A stretch of DNA of 64,000 nucleotides from Adiantum capillus-veneris. Its lineage: Eukaryota; Streptophyta; Polypodiopsida; Polypodiales; Pteridaceae. Both the position numbers and the translations under genes were made by a program. Shown piece by piece: positions 45,961 to 56,718 of the stretch. Position 1 is the first letter of the stretch, and each line of letters opens with the position of its first letter. Under the pieces are notes generated by a model. It was not told where the DNA came from, did no database searches, and saw nothing but the letters and a program-made list of their open reading frames with translations. The DNA is taken from NCBI GenBank assembly GCA_014529385.2, contig CM043971.1, forward strand, positions 28,002,769 to 28,066,768, written 5' to 3'.

Positions 45961-47640
45961 AAGTGTTGGACTTTTAGGCTGTTTTCAAGAGCTTCTAGTG
46001 TTCAATTGGCTCTGAATCTGTCTGGGCTTGTCTCACATAAATTTGTTCATCTCGTCGCGCTCTTCGACTATCGTGTGATGCAAAAAAATCATATCCTACT
46101 CGGATTTTCCAAAAATCAACGTGCAAGTTGGCAATTTCTTAAAAAATGATGTAAAACAGACATTTCTTACTTTTTCCTTTATCTACGGGCTCGAACGGGC
46201 ATTAAAACCATGGAATCTGAAAATACTCAGAGAACCAATGTTTTTTATTGTGTTAAGGACTGCATTTCCTACATACAAAACTTTCTCAAAATCTCACCCT
46301 AACACCTTCAAAAGTGGCTTCCAAGGAGTGCCCTCGATCAAAAATTGAAACTGAAGGAAAACAATTAGAATGAACTCCTAGACTGTGTACAAACTTTAAA
46401 ATAACCAAAATTTCCTTTAAAAAAAAGTTATTGCTAAAAATTTGAAAATAGACCACCCTTAGACTTCCCACAATGATAGAAATCAAAAGGTTCAAGGAGA
46501 GGTCTGGTGTCACAAGTGCATGGTAGGAATCTAATCGAGGCTTATTCCGTCAAGATCTCTTATACTTTATTATGTCTTCTCATGTACAATCTTACCAAAC
46601 AAAAACAAACTTACACTTTAAATGACTACAAATTTTATTTAACTTATCAAACAATCTAAAATATGGTAGACCTAGAGTGCTCTTACACATCAACAAACAA
46701 AAAAGTCCAAATTTCTTCTCATTAACTTTGATAAACATACATCTGTGAACACTTTACAAGGAGTAGTGTGGTCATAGTTCTTACATCCATTCCATGACAT
46801 GGTATGCTCCTGGGGTGACCTATCACATAAAAATATCTTTGGTAGGAGTGCCCTCATGTTAGGAAAGAGTGTGTTGCTGCTGATGAAAAGTTTTTGCATT
46901 GTCCTACTAGGGATCTCTTCATGTCAGCATAATGATTTTTGGCGTAGTGGGAGCCACATTGCCGTTGAGGAGAGCTTTGTGCCACCGTAAAAGCTTCATG
47001 TTATGCCAGTTCCTTGAGCCGTTCTTGCAAACAACGCCACTCAACTAGCATAGCAAGAGGTCACCTTGTAACAAAAACATGTATGAATTCAACATTTGCA
47101 AGCTATATAATGAAGACACTTGTTAAGTATATGTTGTACAAATTTGCAAGTATTTCTATCTAGCTGGGAATAAACAATATAAAAATATACATTAGGATGA
47201 GACTACCACCCCTAATAAGCATGGATTTGAAGCACCTACCTGCAAGATGTAACAAAGAAGACTGTTTTAGAGGAAAAGTGGTGACACTTGGCCTCTCTAA
47301 CCTGCAGCCTTTCACTATTTGTGCATAAAAGCAACCTTTGTGCCAAGCACTACAAAACAAGTAGAGGCAACACCTTAGACTTCAAAGTTTATGATAAGAA
47401 GAACACAATCAAAAGTAAGAAGTATATTGTTACCTTGCATAAAGGGGTGTTTTATTCAAATATGTGATGGTATTGGCAAGATATTGAAGAATCGTAAACA
47501 TTCATCTCACTGATGCTACGACGTTCTTGGGATGACCTCTGCTCACCCTCACGTGTGGCCTTCGATGCAAACGTTGCAAACAAGCAAATATGTATGCATA
47601 CGATTTGTGATGTCCTTGAGCACCATGGTAGTTGTTGCAT
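45961..47640. other. Insertion interior without recognised gene
   Basis: AT-rich sequence with short open frames only. Nothing resembles a transposase, capsid or known domain. Confidence 0.4.
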
Positions 47641-47890
47641 GAGGAAGCAAAGGATGAAAAGAGAGAGGGGGGAGGGAGAGAGAGGAACATGGGAGAAGAC
47701 AAGGGGGTAGTGGGGGAGAGAGAGAGAGAGTGGAGAAGGTGGAGAGAAGGGGGCAGGGAGGGAGAGGGAGGAACATGGGAGGAGAGAAGGGGACAGTGGG
47801 AGAGAGGGAGAGAGGGGAGGAGGAGGAGAGAAGGGGCAGGGAGGGAGAGGAGAGGGAGAAAGGAGGGAGGAGGAAGAGAGAAGAAAGGTT
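47641..47890 (+). repeat. Polypurine GA block (~250 bp)
   Basis: Almost pure A/G with repeated GGGAGAGAGAG and GGAGGAACATGGGAG(A/G)AGA units (47683 and 47768, about 85 bp apart). The overlapping plus frame encodes only Glu/Arg/Gly strings. Confidence 0.85.
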
Positions 47891-48285
47891 TTTTTTTTTT
47901 TAAGGGGAGTTTTTTTTTTGAAAAATTGGACTTTTAGTGCTTGTAAGTTTAAAAATCAAAAAATACTTTTTTGATATGGATATATGTTGGGGGGGAGTTT
48001 TAAGTCAAAAATAAATAAATTTTTTTTTTAAAAAAAAAAGTCAAATTTTGGCTCTTAGTGATCCACGTTTTTGATGATGTGGCCACACCTCTTTACTCCC
48101 TTCACTTTCAAAAAGCTAGAGAGAGAAGGTGACCTCTTAGGTCCACATCCTACATGTGTCTAAAAAAAAGGCTAGAAAAGCCTACTCAAAACTAGCTTCT
48201 TGAATGCCCTTGTCCCCTTAACCCTACACACCATTATCCTTAATCCCTAAAAATTAGGATTCCTTACAAGGCCCATGCAAGGTTC

Positions 48286-49251
48286 ATATTTCTCCTAATG
48301 CTTATGTTCCTAATGCTTCTATTGGAAGAAATTTGTCTGGAAATTTTGGTGATAAGGGTAAAAAGAAGATGCGTTGCCATTAATGTAAAGCTAATGATCA
48401 CTAGATCAAGCAGTGTCCTAAGTTGAAGGCCAAAGAGGCTAAGAAGAAAGAGGGTGGTTCCACTACAAATGCTGGTTCAACTACAAATACAGCCATTGTT
48501 GAGTCTTTTGTGAAAGGAGACTGTGATGCTGATGTTGATGCAGAATGGGCTTTTAGTGAAGAGTGCACTTACAATCCTGCTGTCCATGATGCATGCATGT
48601 TAGTTGTTGCTGCAGATTCACATGTGTGGTATTTCGAAAGTGGTGCTACAAAGCACATTACCTTACATCGTGAATTGTTCACCTCTCTTGAGTCTGTCTC
48701 TCATGGGAATTCAATCATTTGTGCCAACAATGCCTCTTATTCTGTTCAGGGAGTTAGAAAGATTGTGCTTACTACTGCAAATGGAAATTCTTTCACACTT
48801 GTTGATGCAATTTATGTACCTAGGATCAAGAAGAATCTTTTGTTTGTATATGCAGTTGCTAGACTTGGACTTGTAGTCAAATTTGTGGATGGAAGATGTA
48901 CATTTTATGATCTCAGTTTTGGTGAAGAAATTGTTGCATCTGGTCTTTTGTGCCATGGGCTGTATAAGCTCACTTTGTATGAAAAGTGTGGACAAAATTT
49001 TGCAAATGTAGTTGCAGATTTAAGGGCTGTTTTAGATGCAAAGTTGTGGCATGCACGTTGTGGGCATCTGAATTTTGCCAGTTTGTTGCATTTGCAGAAA
49101 TTTGATATGGTTGCTTCTTTGCCGTCTCTTGAAGTGTGCGCTCCTTGCCGCACTGTCGAAGCAAGGGACTTGCCAATGCACCATGTGCGAGCCGCAGACG
49201 GCTCCAAGCACACAACTAGTTTAACTAGTAAGCTCAAAGAGGGCAATGGTG
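48286..49251 (+). pseudogene. Family B copia: Gag zinc knuckle, protease and pre-integrase
   Basis: Continues the Gag interrupted at 41770. The knuckle near 48370-48420 reads C-H-stop-C-KANDH-stop-IKQC: C-x2-C-x4-H-x4-C with TAA and TAG inside. Next is a protease segment at about 48625, VWYFESGATKHITLH, in which the catalytic Asp of DSGA is Glu (GAA at 48636). Then DAIYVPRIKKNLLFV and the pre-integrase domain LWHARCGHLNFASLLHLQKF with CAPC, the HHCC pattern. The open part is 48423-49250. It is cut by the family E LTR at 49252. Not functional. Confidence 0.85.
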
Positions 49252-49745
49252 TGTCACTCACCGCCTTATGCTCCTGCCGTAGAGGATTCCTCGCCGCGAA
49301 GAAGAAGGAGACGCCGCTACGCCGCGCTCAACCGCCTCGTCGCCGCCGTGCCGTCGCAATGCTCGATCGCTCACACACACACACACACACACACTCTCTC
49401 TCTCTCTCTCCCTCTCACACACACACACACACACGCGCGCGCATACACACAAGGAGGTGAAGGAGATGGAGCAAGAGCAAGAGCACTCTCTATTGCACAC
49501 ATGAAAGAATGACTCAATTTTAGGTTTAATTGGCTTTTATGTGAGCTCACCCCATTCACACTTGGGCGCCCATGCTTAGCCAACTAACCCTAGCATGTTT
49601 GTGTTAGAGTGCGCCTCTCATCGGCGATCACTCTACCTTTCCCTATTGAACCGACAAGCCCGGTGCCTCACTCTACTTAAATAAATAATACGGTTACGGT
49701 GTCCGTCGTAGGCGATAGGGTGTCCGTGAGCCACGAGGGTTAACA
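49252..49745 (-). repeat. Family E gypsy-type 3' LTR (494 bp)
   Basis: Plus-strand ends are TGTCACTCACC and GGGTTAACA. On the minus strand it is immediately preceded by the polypurine tract GGAAGGGGGGCAA (49746-49758), so it is a 3' LTR in minus orientation. Its far part is GC-rich (49255-49370) and contains CA, CT, CA and GC dinucleotide tracts. It interrupts the family B copia. Confidence 0.6.
49372..49450. repeat. Compound (CA)n(CT)n(CA)n(CG)n microsatellite
   Basis: CA 49372-49393, CT to about 49415, CA to 49434, then CGCGCGCG. Frames across it are low-complexity artefacts. Confidence 0.95.
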
Positions 49746-50262
49746 TTGCCCCCCTTCCTGATGTAGATTCCGTCCTCGGAAGCTATTGAGTTGAAGCTTG
49801 GTATGTCCATGTTGTAGAGCATCTGGATTTGAATCTGCAAGGCAAAGTCACTGTTTTAGCAAGCGGAATTATATTGCCATAAATCATGAGGGGAATGTAA
49901 AGTACATGTGGAAATGAGTAAATGCAAGATTTATGAAATGTTAGACTGCCATTAAGGACAAATAAATTGCACTTTGAGTAAATTAATTAATAAAGAGTTT
50001 TGAGCTTATGGGTGAGTCTATCAATTAGTTAGCTATGACTAAGGTTAAAACAACTACTCTAGTACTAGCTAAGCTAAGAAGATTATCTAAATGCAAGATT
50101 CCCTAATTATGCTTTTCAGCTTTGATTAGCCAACTCGCTCTCACAACTGCAAACAAAAGCTTGAAATGTTAACTGTAAGCTCAATGGCAGTCTTTTAATT
50201 TTTTATTTATTTTTTATTTTTTTTTAAAAACTTTTTTACTTTGGGTCACAATCATGTGACGT
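49746..50262 (-). other. Family E internal 3' remnant
   Basis: A polypurine tract, then on the minus strand a possible last exon after TTTGCCTTGCAG (YNMDIPSFNSIASEDGIYIR). The rest is AT-rich without coding signal and contains a T/A-rich tract at 50198-50240. It ends at the left end of the family A array; the 5 bp before that LTR are GACGT. Confidence 0.4.
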
Positions 50263-52277
50263 TGTCGTGTTGTGACACGTACATAGTGGGAACGCATTCT
50301 ACAAGAGTTATCTTGTAATTTTTTAGATACATAATTATCTTTCCTATAATGTACATATGCATATTTAAGTATAATAATAAGCCTTCTATCTCATCCTATT
50401 ATTTTTCTCAAGGGTAACCTATCCTTACTTTACCATCAGAAAATACTATGGGAAAAGCTCAATAGCTCCGCCTCTTTAACTTGGGGCAAAAATCATTGAT
50501 TCTTTATTTCTACTATCTCATTATCATCTCACACCCTAGCTAGATCCTATATCTAGGGTAAACGTCAATATATATATATTCTATGTACTTTTTATACTTT
50601 TCTTATATTTCTTTTTAAATAGCTACTAGGAGGGAATCAAATCCTAGTGGGACACTAGGTGGCATGATTTCAAAGATACACTTATTTTAATACATTATTG
50701 CAAGCATGATTACAAAACTTTGTCAAGAAGCAATGTCATGCTTTCATATGGCATGAGGTGTCCTTTGGAATTAAATGAAAGTCTAGGCTAAGGGGACGAC
50801 GGGAAGACTTTTGCTACCAAAAATGGACCCTATTTTGATGAATTTTTTACACAAGGTTCCAATCCGAATTGGAAAATGATTTTAAAATAAAAATCGTACC
50901 TAATGAGCTGAAGTTTCTGCCCATAGTTTTACTTTTTTATTTGGAGCCACGGTTGAGGAGATATGATCAAAATGCTGGACCCCAGTCTGCCCATATCATG
51001 CAGGGATAGCTCATTTCCAACTTGTCCAATTTCTATTCACACTAGCTCCTCTCTTCTTGTGTAAACCCTTGGGGGTTCCCTTCACCTATAAAAGGGGACC
51101 TCTTCTTCCTTGAAAAGGGAACTCAAGCATTCAAGCCATTGATGAGAGGAATTCTTGAGGGAGTGAGTAGTAATGCCTAATTGTACTTAGCCATTAACAT
51201 AAGCCCAAGCCTACACTTTCTCCTAGAGGGAGACGCCATTCTTGCAACAAGCTAACCTTGGAAGATCAACTCTAATCAAAGAAGATCTTGCACTTGGTGT
51301 ATCAATCAAAGTGGAATTATCCACTCTTCTTCTCTCTCCATCAATAATGGTGCCGAAGGGTTTGTCAAGTAAGATGTGTTCTACATTGATGTTTTCTTGA
51401 TTTCTTGTTGTTTTCTTTTTCATCTCTAATCCAACATATATATATGTATCTAATCTTATCTCCTTAAGCAAACCTATCTCTCTCATTCTTAGTAATTCAT
51501 CCTCTCTGCAAATTCTAGGTTCTCTTTTCTACAGGTACATCTCTCCCCGCAGTATCCTTATTGCCTACGGGCAAGAATAGGGCTTGGGAGGGAAACTTCT
51601 CATCTTTTCACTTCTCTCATATCTACATTTCTCACATACTATCCTAAATGAATAACCCACATGATGATCATTTCTATCGCTTTAACTCTGTACGATCTAT
51701 TAGAATTAACGTATGGATTAGCCATAAAATACACTTTCAACAACGTATAGTGTTTCTCTTTGGCCCAGAAAGGCTTAATTGAAATACTTCTATCACCGGA
51801 TCCCATCATACTACCTCTCATAGACTATAACTTTTCTTTTGACGTAAGCGTAGTTATCTTGCTATGAACCAAGAGGATTTGTACACACAATTAATCCCAA
51901 TCACTAGACAAAATATATATATTATGGTAAGCACAAAACTACAATTCCAAAGAACAATTCGTAGCCTATTTGGTCAGCCAAGATTGAATGCCATTAACTC
52001 ATCTATTAACCCTTTCATATTACCCATGATACGATATGACCATAGCCTTGATGTTTTCATGCTTGTATTGTTTTGACATTCTCTTTTGTGTTCTTTCTTT
52101 GTGTGTGTGAGTGCAAGAGAGAAAGAGTGAGTCTTCTTTGATTGCACTTCTTTCCAAACCCTAGTCTTCATGGCATCTATGGTTTAACTCCTTCATATAG
52201 TTTTTGTTGAGTTCTCTCACAAACTCTCACAGCCATAAGTCCGGTGCTTTCCTGGCAAGATCGCAAATTTCTCGACA
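50263..52277 (+). repeat. Family A LTR 1 (2015 bp, true 5' LTR)
   Basis: Starts TGTCGTGTTGTGACACGTAC, ends AAATTTCTCGACA. TATA box at 51087, so U3 is about 0.85 kb and R-U5 about 1.2 kb. It differs from the other copies by AAG for AGG near 50728. Confidence 0.95.
51087..51093 (+). promoter_or_regulatory. LTR 1 TATA box
   Basis: TATAAAA in TTCACCTATAAAAGGGGACC, 825 bp into the LTR; identical at 55479 and 59871 in LTRs 2 and 3. A strong plant core promoter followed by a CT-rich start region. Confidence 0.7.
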
Positions 52278-52283
52278 TATTTT

Positions 52284-52302
52284 TGGTGAACCCGACGCGA
52301 AC
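52284..52302 (+). promoter_or_regulatory. Primer-binding site, unit 1
   Basis: TGGTGAACCCGACGCGAAC, six bases after the LTR end. TGG matches a tRNA CCA end, but this is not the initiator-Met type seen in families B and C. I cannot name the tRNA with confidence. Identical copies lie at 56676 and 61068. Confidence 0.7.
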
Positions 52303-52326
52303 AAGCCGGGGTGAGAGTACATAAAG

Positions 52327-54678
52327 ATGGCTAGCAAAGTGGAGTAGTTATATGATGAAATGAAAGAGCTTGCAGACAGATGCAAATGGCTTGAAGAAGA
52401 AGACCGGATTCAAAAAGCGATTGAAAGCGCTATGCAATCCGTATATAATGAGCTTAATATATTCAAAGGCTATGATCCAGAAGGATATCTTGAGTGCTAT
52501 GTGACAGAGATGAGGCTTCAAGCAATTCCAGAATCTTGGATGATTGCAGCATTTGTTGAACTTGTGAGTGACGATTTCAAGTACCAAGTTCAAGACTATG
52601 CAAATGTATATGCAAGCAACTGGGGTGAGTTTTCTACAGCTATAACACAGGTATGCTTGGAACATCAAGACCAAGAGATGGAGCAGAGTGGAAGTGGATG
52701 TGACCAGCTAGAGTTGGTGTCTCCTGTAAGCCATGCAAGTGTCAACACATCCATACAGGCTAATTTAGAAGCAGTAATAGATGCATATCTTTTGCAAGAT
52801 GCAAATTTATTGTATGCAGATGAAGCAGACATAGTGGAAGCTGTTTATGCACGTTTGGGTCTTGTAACCTTCGTATCTCAAGATAATGACTCTCATGATG
52901 CTATCCAAGCACTTGAAATGGCTCAAAGCGACTTAGAGGATGATGCAAACTTGTCGGCTATGATAGATGATTTGGACGCTCCTTTTGATTCGTTTGAAGA
53001 TGCACATGAGTGTATATACAAGGATGAGGATGCTATGGTTTTGAAAGAGGATGTGAAGGGAAAACAGGTGGAAGACGGCTATATTAGTGATGTGCTACAA
53101 TCTACTTTTGAGCAGATCCAGGAACTTTTACCAAGTTTAGAAGAGCTGGATGCCTATGCTGAAGACATATACCAGGATGAAGAAGTAATTATCAATGCTT
53201 TCCTATGCGAGTTTGATGCATGTGGTACTACCCAAATGGATATGCCTAGCTGCGAAAGTGCTAATTTAGAGGGGGTAACTGAAAATATCTTCCTTTGTGA
53301 GTATAGCTCAACTAGTAGCATTGTGGATTGTGAAGTACCTCAGCTAGACGAGGTGGAAGAAGAGGAGTGCATTGATAGAGTAATATGTATATCTTGTATA
53401 TATGGGGTAGCAGATGTGATGCAGATGACTCATGAAATTGTGCCTTATTTACAACTAGATGCAGCAAGCTTTCACAATTTCATAGTAGAGGAAGGAATGA
53501 CAGATGTAGATTCTCTGCATGAGGATTGGGGTTCTGCGGATGAAGCTATGAATCTTCAAGATTCACAAATCAAAGATAGAGAAGTGTTTGGTTATGCTAT
53601 ACAGGTTGAAGTGACATCAGAGGATAGAGAAGAAGAGCAAGAAACCTCTTGGGATATGGTCTGTGATTGGGGTGATATTTCTTATCTGTGTGAAGATACA
53701 AATAACGATGCTTGCCATAAAGTGCCTACTATACAGGGTTGCCTGCAGGTATGCAAACAATATCTGAGGCATAAAAGGGATTTAGGTCTTGTGTCACAGG
53801 GTATAAATTGCAAGCAGGTTTGTGAGCATCTATCTGCTATGGATAGGAAGGGTATACATGGTGATGCCTTGAAGCAAGAAGAGGATGCTAGCTCTATGCT
53901 GACACCAGAGTCATGTAATGAAGAAGTGTTCTCCCTATATAAGTGGAGACATGATTCAGTTGAAGATAATTTAGCGATGGGTCAAAAAGGAAGAAGGGGT
54001 GAAGATATTGTGTCAGAGACTAACTCCAAGGAGTTTTTTGAGCAGTCGGTTACAAGTGACCGGGAGCATACCTACCAGGATGATTTGGAGAGGGAATTAA
54101 ACACCATATTTGAGAGGTATGCAAAGTTTTATGATGTAAAGCTGGAGAGGTATTTGGTAAAAGGTGAGAGAATTGATGAGAGGGTTACCATGCATATTTC
54201 TGAGGTTTCTCTCGATGTTGAGAAAGGCTATCTAGAGGATTCTTTTGAGAATGAAGATGCAGATTCAGACTTCTATGCGAAAGAGGTACATATGGATTTA
54301 GAGGTTGGTGAGAAGGTTAAAGTGCAGTTTCAAAAATCTTTCAAGTATATTACAGAAAGCCTGGAAGTGTTTTTTAAAGAGGAGGATGAGGAACTTATGT
54401 CTCTACGTCGTGAAGATTTTGCGCATAATGGAGATTTGTTACAGATGTTTTGGAGACAGATGTGTATAACAATTCCTTCTGATCCGAGAGGAATTAAAAG
54501 ATGCGGAGAATCTCAATGCTTAGTACAATACAAGTTTTTGAGTTACCCATATGATCCTGGAGGAGGTCATGGGATGACAGGGGATACAGTTGCTTTCACA
54601 AGTTACCATGAGGTTGGCACATGCCGGAGGATGTGCAGGTTTAGAGGGGGTGGATGTCGTGTTGTGACACGTACATAG
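52327..54678 (+). CDS. Family A Gag-like ORF, unit 1 (772 codons from 52360)
   Basis: The main ATG is at 52360; an in-frame ATG at 52327 (MASKVE) is followed by TAG and then by LYDE before it. Residues 1-35 form a charged helix; about 33-100 match a gypsy Gag capsid (FKGYDPEGYLECYVTEMRLQ, then IPESWMIAAFVELV and NWGEFSTAIT). The remaining ~650 residues are strongly acidic (EVEEEECIDR, DEDAMVLKED), with no zinc knuckle, protease or other domain I recognise. The last codons run through the polypurine tract (RFRGGG) and end inside the 3' LTR (CRVVTRT, stop at 54676). Typical Gags are basic, so the acidic tail is unusual. Confidence 0.85.
54637..54653 (+). promoter_or_regulatory. Polypurine tract, unit 1
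   Basis: AGGTTTAGAGGGGGTGG, one base before LTR 2, within the ORF. Identical to the tract of element G (23701-23717, minus). Repeated at 59029 and 63421. Confidence 0.85.
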
Positions 54679-56669
54679 TGGGAACGCATTCTACAAGAGT
54701 TATCTTGTAATTTTTTAGATACATAATTATCTTTCCTATAATGTACATATGCATATTTAAGTATAATAATAAGCCTTCTATCTCATCCTATTATTTTTCT
54801 CAAGGGTAACCTATCCTTACTTTACCATCAGAAAATACTATGGGAAAAGCTCAATAGCTCCGCCTCTTTAACTTGGGGCAAAAATCATTGATTCTTTATT
54901 TCTACTATCTCATTATCATCTCACACCCTAGCTAGATCCTATATCTAGGGTAAACGTCAATATATATATATTCTATGTACTTTTTATACTTTTCTTATAT
55001 TTCTTTTTAAATAGCTACTAGGAGGGAATCAAATCCTAGTGGGACACTAGGTGGCATGATTTCAAAGATACACTTATTTTAATACATTATTGCAAGCATG
55101 ATTACAAAACTTTGTCAAGGAGCAATGTCATGCTTTCATATGGCATGAGGTGTCCTTTGGAATTAAATGAAAGTCTAGGCTAAGGGGACGACGGGAAGAC
55201 TTTTGCTACCAAAAATGGACCCTATTTTGATGAATTTTTTACACAAGGTTCCAATCCGAATTGGAAAATGATTTTAAAATAAAAATCGTACCTAATGAAC
55301 TGAAGTTTCTGCCCATAGTTTTACTTTTTTATTTGGAGCCACGGTTGAGGAGATATGATCAAAATGCTGGACCCCAGTCTGCCCATATCATGCAGGGATA
55401 GCTCATTTCCAACTTGTCCAATTTCTATTCACACTAGCTCCTCTCTTCTTGTGTAAACCCTTGGGGGTTCCCTTCACCTATAAAAGGGGACCTCTTCTTC
55501 CTTGAAAAGGGAACTCAAGCATTCAAGCCATTGATGAGAGGAATTCTTGAGGGAGTGAGTAGTAATGCCTAATTGTACTTAGCCATTAACATAAGCCCAA
55601 GCCTACACTTTCTCCTAGAGGGAGACGCCATTCTTGCAACAAGCTAACCTTGGAAGATCAACTCTAATCAAAGAAGATCTTGCACTTGGTGTATCAATCA
55701 AAGTGGAATTATCCACTCTTCTTCTCTCTCCATCAATAATGGTGCCGAAGGGTTTGTCAAGTAAGATGTGTTCTACATTGATGTTTTCTTGATTTCTTGT
55801 TGTTTTCTTTTTCATCTCTAATCCAACATATATATATGTATCTAATCTTATCTCCTTAAGCAAACCTATCTCTCTCATTCTTAGTAATTCATCCTCTCTG
55901 CAAATTCTAGGTTCTCTTTTCTACAGGTACATCTCTCCCCGCAGTATCCTTATTGCCTACGGGCAAGAATAGGGCTTGGGAGGGAAACTTCTCATCTTTT
56001 CACTTCTCTCATATCTACATTTCTCACATACTATCCTAAATGAATAACCCACATGATGATCATTTCTATCGCTTTAACTCTGTACGATCTATTAGAATTA
56101 ACGTATGGATTAGCCATAAAATACACTTTCAACAACGTATAGTGTTTCTCTTTGGCCCAGAAAGGCTTAATTGAAATACTTCTATCACCGGATCCCATCA
56201 TACTACCTCTCATAGACTATAACTTTTCTTTTGACGTAAGCGTAGTTATCTTGCTATGAACCAAGAGGATTTGTACACACAATTAATCCCAATCACTAGA
56301 CAAAATATATATATTATGGTAAGCACAAAACTACAATTCCAAAGAACAATTCGTAGCCTATTTGGTCAGCCAAGATTGAATGCCATTAACTCATCTATTA
56401 ACCCTTTCATATTACCCATGATACGATATGACCATAGCCTTGATGTTTTCATGCTTGTATTGTTTTGACATTCTCTTTTGTGTTCTTTCTTTGTGTGTGT
56501 GAGTGCAAGAGAGAAAGAGTGAGTCTTCTTTGATTGCACTTCTTTCCAAACCCTAGTCTTCATGGCATCTATGGTTTAACTCCTTCATATAGTTTTTGTT
56601 GAGTTCTCTCACAAACTCTCACAGCCATAAGTCCGGTGCTTTCCTGGCAAGATCGCAAATTTCTCGACA
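54655..56669 (+). repeat. Family A LTR 2 (2015 bp)
   Basis: Same ends as LTR 1; shared between units 1 and 2. Carries its own GAA for GAG change near 55300. Confidence 0.95.
55479..55485 (+). promoter_or_regulatory. LTR 2 TATA box
   Basis: TATAAAA in the same context as in LTR 1. Confidence 0.7.
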
Positions 56670-56675
56670 TATTTT

Positions 56676-56694
56676 TGGTGAACCCGACGCGAAC
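56676..56694 (+). promoter_or_regulatory. Primer-binding site, unit 2
   Basis: Identical to the site in unit 1, six bases after LTR 2. Confidence 0.7.
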
Positions 56695-56718
56695 AAGCCG
56701 GGGTGAGAGTACATAAAG

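Larger units (their letters stand above)
41775..48285. mobile_element. ~6.5-kb insertion in copia gag with inverted ends
   Basis: The left end (GGGGCCCTTTGGGATTAAGG about 41776, TAAGGGGACAAGG about 41851) and the complement of the right end (GGGATTAAGGATAAT about 48250, TTAAGGGGACAAGG about 48225) share two motifs in the same inward order, with further AT-rich sub-terminal similarity (CAAAAAAGTATTTTT). This fits a DNA transposon with long imperfect inverted ends. Exact termini and a target duplication could not be fixed, and no transposase was recognised. The interior holds palindromes, G-tracts and a polypurine block. Confidence 0.5.

Noticed and set aside
44978-46015. Open frames with repeated product segments
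   Set aside because: They read across palindromes and G-runs. The repeated peptides follow the DNA repeats, and G-run length changes the frame.
47632-47937. 101-codon Glu/Arg/Gly-rich frame
   Set aside because: Translation of the polypurine block with no other coding evidence.
49246-49583. Frames across the compound microsatellite, and the C-terminal part of the frame ending at 49460
   Set aside because: Beyond 49252 the sequence is the family E LTR, so those residues are not part of the copia protein.
51223-52171. Short LTR frames (60-87 codons), repeated at 55615 and 60007
   Set aside because: Non-coding LTR sequence; perfect conservation only reflects recent duplication of the whole unit.
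52348-52674. 108-codon minus frame, repeated in each unit
   Set aside because: Antisense shadow of the Gag-coding region.
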